A stretch of DNA of 37,902 nt from Sphaeroforma arctica JP610 (lineage: Eukaryota > Opisthokonta > Ichthyosporea > Ichthyophonida). A program made the translations under genes and the position numbers. Of the stretch, positions 1 through 10,212 are shown piece after piece (position 1 is the stretch's first letter; each line of letters starts with the position of its first letter). The stretch covers positions 11,163 through 49,064 of the forward strand of contig NW_014040084.1 of NCBI RefSeq assembly GCF_001186125.1, read 5' to 3'. The notes below the pieces were generated by a model. It was not told where the DNA came from, ran no database searches, and saw nothing but the letters and a program-made list of their open reading frames with translations.

Positions 1-2
1 TA

Positions 3-4
<2 letters not shown>

Positions 5-50
<46 letters not shown>

Positions 51-70
51 TAAATATATATATATATCTC
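5..70. repeat. (TA)n microsatellite
   Basis: The window opens with an almost pure TA dinucleotide run that decays into AT-rich sequence. It is the first of many similar tracts in introns and spacers here. No coding content is visible. Confidence 0.95.
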
Positions 71-261
71 GTATTGTATATAATACACTTTTGGATAAAT
101 CTTATTGATAAATTGTATATGGTTTAACATATTCATTTCTCAAGTTGTTATATTGTGCATCGTATCGTCGAATAACTTGTTCGCTAATAGCTTTACGCGC
201 AGCGTCCGTCAGGCAGTTTTTCAACGCCGAAGATTGTAGTAATTAGTCGTAACATAGCAAA

Positions 262-678
262 ATGTTTTCTTCATCTTACTTGACAGTTCCAAAGTATCAA
301 GTCAAAGGCAATAGTGGCGCACCTCTAGTTCATTATGCACAATTGATGAATTATACTGTTTCTGTATACAAGGAGACGGATATGCCAGGTGTTGCAATTG
401 TGTTGAATAAACACGTATCTCTGTATACTCTCATCGAGTGCCAAATCATTGAACTGATCACTGCTGTCGACAATGGTATCAGAACATTCGGAGCTAAGTT
501 TAGCATTTCAAACCTTGCTATAGACAGCGTCTCAAAACGCTCAGTAGCGTACTCAATGAAAGAAGAATATTACAGAGGAGTTGTTCCGATTTGTCAACAC
601 CTCTCCAGAATAACTAATATTGAAATCTCGGATATCCCATGGTTCAAAACATGTATATTTTTAATTACTAGCAGGTAA
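262..678 (+). CDS. Unidentified 138-residue ORF, possibly a first exon
   Basis: This is an open frame of 138 codons from ATG to TAA. I do not recognise the product. It has no evident signal peptide, membrane segment or known motif, and its composition is that of an ordinary soluble protein with few low-complexity stretches, which argues mildly for a real gene. The terminal codons read AGC AGG TAA, so the stop overlaps a splice-donor-like AG|GTAAAT. The ORF may therefore be an exon of a longer gene. The 3' part, from about position 440, recurs as a diverged second copy just downstream. The donor-like motif is kept there as AG|GTAGCT, but the frame is not open. A gene fragment that was partly duplicated in tandem is the best reading; spurious coding potential remains possible. 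Confidence 0.35.
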   Translation: MFSSSYLTVPKYQVKGNSGAPLVHYAQLMNYTVSVYKETDMPGVAIVLNKHVSLYTLIECQIIELITAVDNGIRTFGAKFSISNLAIDSVSKRSVAYSMKEEYYRGVVPICQHLSRITNIEISDIPWFKTCIFLITSR

Positions 679-1075
679 ATTTTGTGAACCACTGTCAGGC
701 GTCAGCGTAAAGATAAGTATTGTTACAGGCTTGTCAAAAATATTAAACTGATCACTCCTGTCGACAATGGTATCAGAACATTCGGAGCAAAGTTTAACAT
801 TTTAACCATTGCTTTAAACAGCGTCTCAAGAAGTTCAATAGCGTATTCAATGATTAAAGAATAAAATTAACTGAGGTGTCGTTTCTAATCGTCAACACCT
901 CTCCAGATTAACCAATCTTAAAATTTCGGATATGCACTATGGATCAAAATTCAATACCTGTATATACATATTATTTTTTTTTTAAATTTTAGCAGGTAGC
1001 TTCTGTGAACCACTGGTCTGTCAGGCGTCAGCGTATATGTACATATCAACATATGAATGATCACAGGCTATGTAT
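440..1075 (+). repeat. Tandem duplication of about 300 bp, two diverged copies
   Basis: The first copy runs from about 440 to 735 and the second from about 735 to 1075. Landmarks shared in order are ACTGATCACT-CTGTCGACAATGG (positions 453 and 747), a run beginning GTATCAGAACATTCGGAGC, GTCAACACCTCTCCAGA, and TGTCAGGCGTCAGCGTA. The anchor offset is 294 bp at the start and grows through small insertions, including a T-rich one near 970. The first copy is the 3' half of the ORF at 262-678. The second copy has lost the reading frame, so it looks like a decaying duplicate. Confidence 0.85.
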
Positions 1076-1849
1076 ACGGTCTAAATCTGAAATCATATAC
1101 ATAGTGAAAATTGAGCATTTCGTGACCAATTGAATATCGTTATTCACATCAAAGATCCTGCCTCAAGCAGCCTCATTCGTTGTTTGCTTATGTGCCCCTA
1201 TTTCAGTACACTATGTGTAGCGCATAGTTGTATATTTACTGTGAACACTATACAGAGGACAAACCTATGGGCTTTAAAAGGGGCAAGGTCAATTCTTAAA
1301 TTTTAACCTGTGTGGTACCGAGTAGTGAATAAAGTACTGATGATGAATCGGCTCAGTCCCAGCCGCCCAGGCCCCGGCCCCAGGGCCCGAGCCCCTAGAG
1401 GCCCCACCGGCCCAAAGCCAGGCTGTGACAAAATTTGGAGCCCGTAGATCTATTATAAAGTTCACCAATTGGAGCTGTTGATCCAAAGATTGTTTTGAAA
1501 TATTTTTTTTGACCAATCATCGTTTCATTCTGTGACGTATTTAGTTTCCGATGGTGAAATGCACACCAATACTGAATACGTACTGTAAAATCGTGAAAAC
1601 GTCATCAAGAATGAGATGTGCTATGGATTTCGTTGCTTGAATTCTAGAAAACCAAGTAAAAATATGATAGCAAAGATATATTTTGTCAGAAACGTCTTTC
1701 GATTGGATAGCAAGCTGTAGATCCACGCATATGCTCCGGTTGCTAGAGTCTTGTTATAATTTTATTATTGTGTTTTGAGGTACTCGAATACATGCTGAAA
1801 ATATGAGCGTGGTGAAGAGAATTGCAAAAGTTTCAAATTCTCGCTCGCG
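1076..1849. other. Spacer with a GC-rich patch
   Basis: No gene is recognised here. Most of the stretch is AT-rich, but 1350-1428 is a sharp GC-rich patch dominated by CCCAGG, GGCCCC and CCCGAG blocks, unlike anything around it. Short open frames on the minus strand cross it but look compositional (Gly, Ala and Trp rich). It may be the remnant of an inserted repeat. Confidence 0.5.
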
Positions 1850-1857
1850 TATAAAGG
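1850..1857 (+). promoter_or_regulatory. Candidate TATA box of the CE18 deacetylase gene
   Basis: TATAAAGG lies 71 bp upstream of the ATG at 1921 and is preceded by a short GC-containing stretch. The spacing suits a core promoter with a short 5' UTR. A GTAAGT directly after it is donor-like, so a small 5' UTR intron cannot be excluded. Confidence 0.4.
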
Positions 1858-1920
1858 TAAGTGACAAGCAGGTAAAGCATAACATACATACAGGTACGAA
1901 TACAGTACAAATACAAAAAA

Positions 1921-4900
1921 ATGCATAAATCAATAGTACTGACCTTGGGTCTTCTAAGCCCTGTCTTAGCGCAGACACAAACAGACTTCACAATCGGTGC
2001 AAAAACACTTATCCTTTCAGCCGGTACAAACACCACTGAGGAGTTACCAAAATGGGTACTTGATTCATATGGCGTGGACTACGATATCAAAGAACTAACA
2101 ACAGGTAGCACAATCACAATCCCCGCATGCTCAGAACAGTTCAATCATACAGAATGTGGGCAACAAAAAACCAATTACACTCTCAACACATTGTTTAGTC
2201 TAGAACTCATGGACAGTAATACAGACCAACCTAAATACAATTCGATCATCCTTACATCGGCCGTACTTGGCTATTTCTACTACTCGCCAGAGGACTTCAG
2301 TAAAACTTTTCAACAACGAGGGCTATCAGCAGAGCTAGAGGAAGAAATAGACACATACTGTACAGACTACGGTGTGCGCACAGTGTCCATGAGAACCGAT
2401 CCAATAGATATTGCTGATGAGGGCCTCCAGAGTGCGTTAAATGGAGCCGGTGTTAGTCATCAGGGCACGGCCACACTCAAGTTTGTACCGGGCGAATTGT
2501 CCGCCTCTATGCACAACATCCTCAAGGAGCATGCTACTTTCAAAATTGGTGGCGAGATCAGCCTATCCCCGACCGAGGCGTACTGGTTGACGCCTGCGAG
2601 GATTGAACACACAGCCAACACTGACAGGCACATCGAACCCCTAATGGAGGTAGACTACACATGCCCTGATGGTTCTGCCTGTAAGAGTGTGGGCGTTTCA
2701 TTGATTACACATCCCACAACGAAGCGAGAGACGCTTCATTTCCACTTCAACTCGGACAAGAACGGTTTGCACGGCTTTACCTTCGGACACATGTGGTTCC
2801 CATGGGTCACACGTGGTCTATTTTTAGGACACCGCCAGATCATCCTACAGGCGGACATCGATGACTACTACCTTGACACCGGAGTGTACAACACAACTCT
2901 CAATCGACAGGCCAAGGGCGGTGAGACTACACCACCCATGACGTACAGAATCACTGGCGAGGATCTCGAGCACCACAAGACATTCCAACAAAGGATCAAC
3001 CACCAGTTTGGCACCGGTTCCAATTTCACCATACAAATGGCATTCAATGGACGCGGAGAGGGCGAATTCGGCAAGGTTGAAGCGTACGCGCCCAACTTGA
3101 ATCAGGCGAGCTTCGATCTATTTGATGATTTCCTGTGGGTGACTCACACATGGAATCACATTGACATGTACTGTCTATATTCCAACTGCACAGAGGATAC
3201 ACAAGAACTGGCCGCTCAGGAGTTCGACAGCTGTTTCGACTGGACTTCACAGACTTGCGACTACGGTGTCAAGGATGAGCCAATCTACCTCAAGAGCGGG
3301 TATACACCATACGAATACAATATGTATGAATTGACAAGAAACCAACATTTCGCAGAGACTGTACTCAATGTAAGTGATCATTCCAAGGTTTGGTCGCCCA
3401 AGAGTATTGTCACACCTAGAATATCGGGCTTGAACTACACTGAGAGTATCCGAGCAATGCTGGCTGCTGGTATCAGGAATGCGGTCGGTGACAACTCACG
3501 TAAGGATCTGAGACAAGCCAACGCATGGCAGCCATTCGACGCTGTGGTGAAGATGGGCAAGGACGGCGTAGAACTAACCGACACCTCCAGAGAGGCATTC
3601 GAGGCGGAAATGATAAGTCTGTATGGAGTCAAGAGCATCAATGTCATCCCACGCTTTGCCACACGGGTGTACTTTGACGTATCTACCCCAACCGAGATGG
3701 CTATGGAGCACAACTCGATCTACGGCCCCAACTGCAAGACGTGCGACGCAAGCTTCCAATACCAGCACGACCTGAGTTTCCAGGAGATCATCGACTTGGA
3801 GGGCTTCGAAGTGGCCCGCAACATGCTGTCCCTTCGCACCGACCCCTAGTAAGTAACACGCACACGAACTTGTGATACGTATACGTTCCTAATCATTTCA
3901 AGTGGATGTATGCACTATGTAGTGTCCTTTCATGTTCCTGGGTGTATTGGGCCTCATACATACACTTCAAATACTTACCCATCCTTTCCCTCGTCCCTAT
4001 CAACAGCATGTTCCACCAAGCCAACTTGCGCGTCAACGACATGGGATCTGGCAAAACCGCGTCCCTGCTAGAAGCGTGGATCGAGTCCTCGCTCAAGTGG
4101 GTATCCGAATACACCACCTTCTCCCTGCAGAGTTACAAGATGGACGCGCTAGCTGAGGTGTACCGCCTGCGCAAGGAACGAGACGACTGCGATATAACGG
4201 GCAAGATACACTACGCTAAGGGCAAGCCCGTCAAGCTTACAGTATCCTCCCAGAATGCATGCCAGGCCAAGCTCACCTACACCCAGACCGCTGGGTCTGG
4301 CGACTACAAACCGCTCGTACGCACACTCGCTGGCAACGTCCGTCGCCAAGCCGTGTCTGGGGGTAGCACTGAGAACGTCGACACCACCATCGATGTGGAT
4401 ATGGGCGGTAGCGCTAACAACGGTGTCGATCAGGAGATTGATCTAGAGGGTAGCGGAATTGAGACACCCTCTCCTGTGCCCACCCCTGCAGCCTCCGTGA
4501 CACCCACCGTCTCACCATCCATGACAGCGTTCCCTACGCTGATCAGTTCACCTGTAGCTACACCTAGCACCTCACCTACCACTACCCCCACAAGTTCTGG
4601 TCAGCCGGCGCTCGCGGTTAGCCCGGCGCCCACAGTGGCACCTTCAGTCACTCGTACAAGTGCACCAACTCAGACAGACGACACAGCCACTGCTACTGCT
4701 ACTGCTACTGCTACTTCTACTTCTACTGAAACAGAAACTCAGGCCTCGACGGTGGGATCGAACCCCGAGTCAACATCAGGGGAAACTGCAACCGGCACCG
4801 ATTTACCTAAGACGGATGGAGCTCAATCAAATAGTGGTCTGTCTACCTTGGCTATGATTGGTATTGGGGCTGGGGCGGCTGTGTTAATACTGGTGGTGCT

Positions 4901-4967
4901 GGTTCTGGGTATCTGCCTGTGCAGGCGGGATGCAAGGGCCGAGGGCAAGCTCCTTGCTTCAGCTTAG
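1921..4967 (+). CDS. Membrane-anchored Agd3-like (CE18) polysaccharide deacetylase
   Basis: There are two exons, 1921-3848 and 4007-4967. The intron is GTAAGT...CAACAG, and the split Tyr codon TA|C restores the frame, giving about 962 residues. Residues 1-18 form a signal peptide (hydrophobic core, then VLAQTQ). The body resembles fungal Agd3, the secreted deacetylase of galactosaminogalactan (carbohydrate esterase family 18). Family-like landmarks are GAKTLILSAG near the N terminus, an acidic DIDDYY motif at 312-317, H-TWN-H at 409-413 as likely metal ligands, and YMFHQANLR at the exon junction. Many N-x-S/T sites suit an extracellular protein. After the enzyme comes a Ser/Thr/Pro-rich stalk of about 120 residues, including a (TA/TS) tract from a CTACTG codon repeat. 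A single transmembrane helix (MIGIGAGAAVLILVVLVLG) and a short basic tail CRRDAR follow. This predicts a type I protein acting on cell-wall or extracellular amino-polysaccharide; the substrate is inferred. Confidence 0.8.
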
Positions 4968-6160
4968 ACTGAATATTACTGTGTATGTGCATGTATGTGT
5001 TTACGCACATACACAACTTTTATATGCATAAGTACATACAACTCTTCTGCACGAAAATTACCGATATATGGATCGAGCGGAATGCAACATGTGCTGCATG
5101 AACGACCGACACCGATCCCAAATTCTCGCATTAACTGCGGATGACATGAACATGATTACGACTACCAACTATTGAATATGGCTACCAACTACTCTGAATT
5201 TAGAAGAAACTCTGTGAATATGAACCCGGACGCTACCTACCGAGAGAATAAAATAGGAAAACACAGAATAAAATAGAAACCAACGAAACTGTTGCTTTGC
5301 ACCCACACAAACATTCCGGCTGCTTGTATGTATAATTGCACGCAGTATCCGATACTCCTACTCTACACTCCCAAGACCGAGTGCGGGCGATAGTAAGCAC
5401 ACGTGTACAACTAATATGTACTCGTTCGGATGCTAGAGCAGATCACACTAACGACTGCCATGCGTATATTGGTGGGTATCCATAAAGCACTCTAGTCACG
5501 TGCACATTTGCGCACCCCTTCGCGGATAAAACCAGTAGTCGTTTGGTGCTGTAGATAACATTGTTTTACCTTATGCGCTTTCCATTAGTTTTGCACTGAT
5601 ACGGATGTTGGGTGTGTGTGTGCTTTATGGTTTATGGGTGCGTGGGCCCATTTATGCGCGACAGGACAGTGCGTGCGCAGATGGTACACGCGCAAAGGCT
5701 AATTATACGCACAGTTCGATGTACTACGCATCTTCGCTAAATCCATTTTAATCATTTTAATCTGTTCTAAATCCATCCCCAATTATACGTGTTCTCAGCT
5801 TTCATACCGTAAGCTATGAGTTCACACAATGTCCTCTTGATATCCAAACGCACTTGCAGTATCACTTTCTGCTGTCGTGGCCGTCACAGTGTCGAGTATT
5901 CGATTCTCAGTAGAGCCTCAATTCTACGCATTCATACAGAAGAAAATATGCATGGCTCACATTTGAATATTCAGTTCGGTATTTGAAAGCCTAAATTATA
6001 TAGGGTTTTAAGGTTTCCGTATTGCCGTATCAGATGATATCAGACCCTAATTGTGTAATGATCAGGGAGAGTTAAAAACTGATACGCACACAACACTGGT
6101 CACGAATTAACCATTTGTCTGCAAATTGGTTTAAAAAAACAGTGTGAGAATTGGGTAAAA
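4968..6160. other. 3' flank and spacer; two AATAAA signals, no gene seen
   Basis: AATAAA occurs at 5247-5252 and 5267-5272, about 280 bp after the deacetylase stop, and is a plausible polyadenylation region. Beyond that the sequence is ordinary mixed composition with no open frame longer than 60 codons and no recognisable RNA gene. Confidence 0.5.
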
Positions 6161-6167
6161 GAGATAC

Positions 6168-6677
6168 TTAAAGGGTTTGTCGAAAGTGGTCGAAAAACCC
6201 GTGGTCGAAACGGGTGTTATTGGCAATCATGCCTATGGCAGATAGATACATAAAAGACAGATAAGCTGACAACGTTCTATGTATTATACCGTCTTCATAT
6301 TGCCGCACAATATCTACAACAGTCAAGCAAATTATCACAAGACAGAGGTGTGGAATCGTAACTATAGATATGTAAATGGGTACACAAATGTAAAAGTAAA
6401 GATATATACAAACATATCTGTATCCATGTTAGTATAAACATATCTATAAATGGGAACAGGAATGTAAAAGTAACGATAAATACATAAAAGTAAAGATATA
6501 TATACAGATACAGACATATCTGTATCCATGTTAGTATAAACATATCTCTGTATGTACACATAAATACTCGAACATACATATTAATATGCATAAGTGTATA
6601 CTATTGTATAAATAAAAAGAACAACAAAAGTCCATAGAAATGAATATATATATATAATTATATATACATATACATAT

Positions 6678-6752
<75 letters not shown>

Positions 6753-9172
6753 TATATAATTGTTGATAAAACATCACACACTCACTGTTGATTATAGCCA
6801 GGCGCGCTTCCTCGATACCCGTCTTCTCTCTTGCGCTGGCGCTTATGATGTCGCTATTGGCACTCGTTGGATCAAATTCAGATAACAACACCTCTATTGG
6901 CACATTGGCAGTGACCGATAAGGGGGCGGTTGAGATGTTGAGCTGTGTATTGTAGGGATTGTGAATGGAGTTACATGGTTATATTCATAGGTGCACAAAT
7001 GCACACGACAAACCGTGTGACGTTCGAAAGTGTACGCGGACACAAGAATAGAGCCAAACTGTATACCATGTATGGTGGGATATTCCAACCACGAGTGCAC
7101 TTGTATGAAAGAGTGTAACGGCGTATTTTCATAGATGTATATATGATTTTGAATATATATACATGCGGACGTATACGTATTTATAATATGTACACGAACA
7201 AAACATTATCTGCATTCTATAAACAGAACAACACAACAGTGGGATAACTTTCTTCTCGCACAGTCGCCGAGACATGATCCTCTTTGGTTAGCACCACTGC
7301 AGTATGTATGTAAATACACACAACCAGCATCATTAGTATTAAAGATGTCTATACTTTCATATACACTTATATCTATGCATATAGTGCACACGAACATACT
7401 AAAACATCCTTCCTTCAAGAATGCACTGGTTTCCTTCTCTAGTTCTCCCCGCGCAGTTGCCAACTCCCCATAGTGCTTAGATAGTACCAACATAGTCCAC
7501 AGACACACCGACGTCCGTGCACATCGTTGCCACTGCGAGATGAACCTATATGCCCAAGAATACAGTACAACAACACGCACAATACGTTGAACATATACGC
7601 ACCTCGTGCAAGAACGCGTTGACTTCCATCTCTGCCTTTCTCCGTGCAGTCACGGAAACCTTATCTTCCTTAGTTAACACGACCATAGTCCGCAGATAGG
7701 TAAAGTCACCAACACCCAGTCCTTGTGTCTCTGCAGTTGCATGCCTACGACCTTTCCCATTCTTTCGCGCACCCGATTCTATATTTAGATCCGGCCCACT
7801 TTCGCCCGTCGTGTCCGATTTTTCTTGGGCGTAATGGAATGGATGTGGTATCATAGTGCCCGTTTTTGAGTGCGTGTGTGGGTACTTCTCGTTCGTCTGT
7901 AGATCTGCTGGGTGCCGTATCTTGGCCACTAATCGCAGCGCGAGTTTGTCAGTCTCCTTAAGCCCGTGTTCGGCAGATATCAGCACTAGCACTAGCGCGC
8001 ATCTATATCAGAGCGGTACATGAAGTGAACGTGTGAGTACATAAGAAGGATTGTATATCAGTGCAATTGGTTCATGCACATATATATATACTGACTACAG
8101 AACAGAATGTACCTACCTTCCAGTAGGAAAATAGCTGCCCATGAAATTCATCCACTCCTTTTGTAGTGTCACTGATCTTACACAGAACACTGAATATATT
8201 TATAGAACAGAATATACCTACCTGCCAGTACGTATATACTCGCCAATGAGATCCAACCACTCCTTCTACTACTGGTGTCACTAATTTCACACACCCCGCA
8301 GATTCTATGTATAAGACAAAATTTACCTACCTGCCAGTACGTAAATAGTTGCCAATCAGATCCATCCACTCCTCCTTCGATGCGTGTCCGTGGCCGGGCA
8401 TATCGACCAGACGGACCGTCTCGGCGTTTGCTTTATTTGGACCGACGCGAAAGAAGTTCAGTTTCTTGGTGTGCCCCTGGAGATTACATGATGCATTCGT
8501 AAGGTTAAAACATGTCAATCACTTTTGAATACGAGATACATGCAGACCTCCTCAATCTTCTTCAGAGAATATCGCCCTACAAAAGCATGATAACTTGCAA
8601 AGAAATGATCATATTCGTGCTTTGGTATCTGCCACTTGTCTAATGTATAATCAACGTACCACGAGACATGACGGCACTGAATGAAACTGAATATAGCTAC
8701 CCAGCTATACGTTGCACTATGATTTCCGAAACATGCACTACAAGTTCTTCCAAGAGATTCAGTCATAACACTCATCGCAATATATATGAGAAGCATCGAC
8801 CTCCCCGTACATACAGAGTCAGCCAATTCTCCAGATACAAATACGTCACAAAGAATTCAGAACCCTGATCAGATCTCCACCCCACTCTGCTGCACATACC
8901 GGTCGCTTGGCTGTCTTGACTAGTTTCTCGCGGGACATTAGTGCGTTGAGCAACGAGGACTTGCCCACGTTACTGCGACCCAAAACTGCGATCTGCAAGA
9001 AGGTTCCAAAGGTGATGTAAACAAGCAGAAATTTGGTATCCACAAGAAGTGCCCATACGATGTATCAATGATTTGTATGTCCTTTCAGTCTTCCTTGAAA
9101 TACAGATGAAATTCCACAGTACATGTGAAAAGAGATTTTAGGATTTGACTCTATACGCATGTCGCAACCATT

Positions 9173-9207
<35 letters not shown>

Positions 9208-10098
9208 AGCCAACCAAGTAGGCGCCACCTACCTCTACAGCACCTGTGTGTTTGGGTATGTGGTCCATATCAGTGCAGGATGCTACAAACTCGCAGTAGC
9301 CAGTGAATATTTTATTTGCGATGGGCACCCGGGCTCTATCGGCAACCGACAGGCTATTCGTATCCATCACATTGGATCGCTTACTTTTCTTGCCTGGTGA
9401 AGAATTAACGTTTTCAATATGGTTTTTGCTTGCATACTTGTTAGTCATAAATACTGTCCAACTTTGTAGACGCAACAGCCGGTATCTTCATTGTTCTTCA
9501 TTATATGCTATCTTACCTAGAAAGTAATCAGGATACGGAATACGGTTGTTTTCGATACTCATTTCGATAAAACAGACTTAATGTCCACAAAATTTCATCA
9601 TTATTACGTTTATAGGAAACACTACCTGCAAGGTGTGTTTGTATACCAGTGGACCTGGCTGTATATACAGAAAAGCCTAGATGTTCGCAGTAGACCTTTA
9701 CACAAACGCATATGTGATCAGTTTAAACAACACATTTGCACACAAACCATGCGTACACAAACCATAGCCCTGAAAATGTTGTGTGCGTATACGTCCCTCA
9801 CAACACGCACAAGGCTTACTGTGTACAAATTGACACATGTCCATATGCTGCCACATACACATACATACATACATACACATACTGAACACATACAAACATA
9901 CGTATACATATATACAGACATACATACGTATACACATCTACATACATACATACATACATACATACCAGTGATAATCTTCGTATTCCAAGCCTGTTTATCC
10001 TTGGTCACACCTGGCGCCCTTTGTTTGGTACCCTTTAACTTTTGCGAAGGCGCGCTCGAAGGACCAGCATAGGACACCTTTGCCACACTGCCTGACAT
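6168..10098 (-). CDS. EngB/YihA-type GTP-binding protein, GTPBP8-like
   Basis: This is a TrmE-Era-EngA-EngB-family GTPase. EngB aids large-subunit assembly in bacteria, and GTPBP8 acts on the mitochondrial large subunit. Phase-consistent minus-strand exons are 10098-9966, 9576-9517, 9453-9233, 8992-8900, 8476-8331, 8002-7603 and 6891-6786. A weaker last exon at 6313-6168 would end in TAA. Motifs are G1 GRSNVGKS (residues 143-150), G2 Thr in PGHT (172), G3 DMPGHG (194-199), G4 TKED (328-331) and G5 SAS (368-370). A segment of about 70 residues (249-317) between G3 and G4 is absent from usual family members, so the protein (about 434 residues) exceeds human GTPBP8. An in-frame upstream ATG at 10212 would add a basic 38-residue leader that could target mitochondria. 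If the donor at 6785 is unused, the frame instead runs into a (TA)n tract and codes Ile-Tyr repeats. The family call is firm; the 3' end is not. Confidence 0.82.
6361..6560. repeat. Direct repeat, period about 102 bp, two copies
   Basis: The block ACATATCTGTATCCATGTTA, followed by GTATAAACATATCT, occurs at 6412 and again at 6514, with similar AT-rich flanks containing GTAAAAGTAA. It lies in the putative last intron of the GTPase gene. No coding role is visible. Confidence 0.8.
6686..6747. repeat. (TA)n microsatellite next to a GTPase exon
   Basis: This run of about 30 TA units lies just past the G5-coding exon of the minus-strand GTPase gene. Read in that frame it encodes alternating Ile and Tyr, which is why the raw frame extends well past the conserved domain. 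Confidence 0.95.
7206..7690 (-). repeat. 193-bp tandem triplication of the G4-coding exon segment
   Basis: Three copies of the piece encoding the G4 loop lie exactly 193 bp apart, with equivalent bases at 7669, 7476 and 7283. The copy at 7603-7690 is the functional exon end, reading MVVLTKEDKVSVTAR. The middle copy reads MLVLSKHYGELATAR and then a relative of the downstream helix (KETSAFLKE against MEVNAFLHE). The third reads VVLTKEDHVSAT and keeps a CTGCAG acceptor-like site. The middle copy lacks the guanine-specificity Lys-x-Asp, and neither extra copy has a convincing donor in the homologous place, so both are probably fossil exons inside the intron. Confidence 0.8.
8111..8380 (-). repeat. 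Tandem triplication of a G3-helix exon tail with its splice donor
   Basis: The end of exon 8476-8331 encodes KEEWMDLIGNYLRTGR and is followed by the donor GTAGGT. Two further copies lie at donor positions 8222 and 8117, encoding KEWLDLIGEYIRTGR and KEWMNFMGSYFPTGR. Each is followed by the identical AG|GTAGGT junction and similar intron sequence. Offsets are 109 and about 105 bp. The extra copies lack a matching acceptor in the right phase, and reading on from the first donor meets TAG at once, so they look like duplicated exon tails with decoy donors within the intron rather than added coding sequence. Confidence 0.8.
9176..9203. repeat. (TA)n microsatellite in a GTPase intron
   Basis: This is a short pure TA tract in the intron between exons 9453-9233 and 8992-8900 of the GTPase gene, close to the donor at 9232. 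Confidence 0.9.
9856..9965 (-). repeat. (GTAT)n tract starting at a 5' splice site
   Basis: On the minus strand the first GTPase exon ends with ACT G and the intron begins GTATGTATGTATG, continuing as an imperfect GTAT/GTGT array of about 110 bp. Each tetranucleotide pair recreates the donor consensus GTATGT, so many equivalent cryptic donors follow the true one. Confidence 0.8.
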
Positions 10099-10212
10099 GT
10101 TTTTGACACCTCTGGCCTGAAGCACGTGTACGCCAATACCTCTATCCGCGCATAGGTGTGTTCTTAGTAGTGGTACTCTGCATTGTGGTGTATTGCAAGA
10201 GACCACATCCAT

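Noticed and set aside
4149-4349. Minus-strand and alternative-frame ORFs within the CE18 gene
   Set aside because: They fall entirely inside an exon with strong signal-peptide, domain and membrane-helix support in the plus frame.
4750-4775. Sequence resembling a tRNA T-arm (GGGATCGAACCCC)
   Set aside because: It lies within the stalk-coding part of the CE18 exon, with no acceptor or anticodon stems around it.
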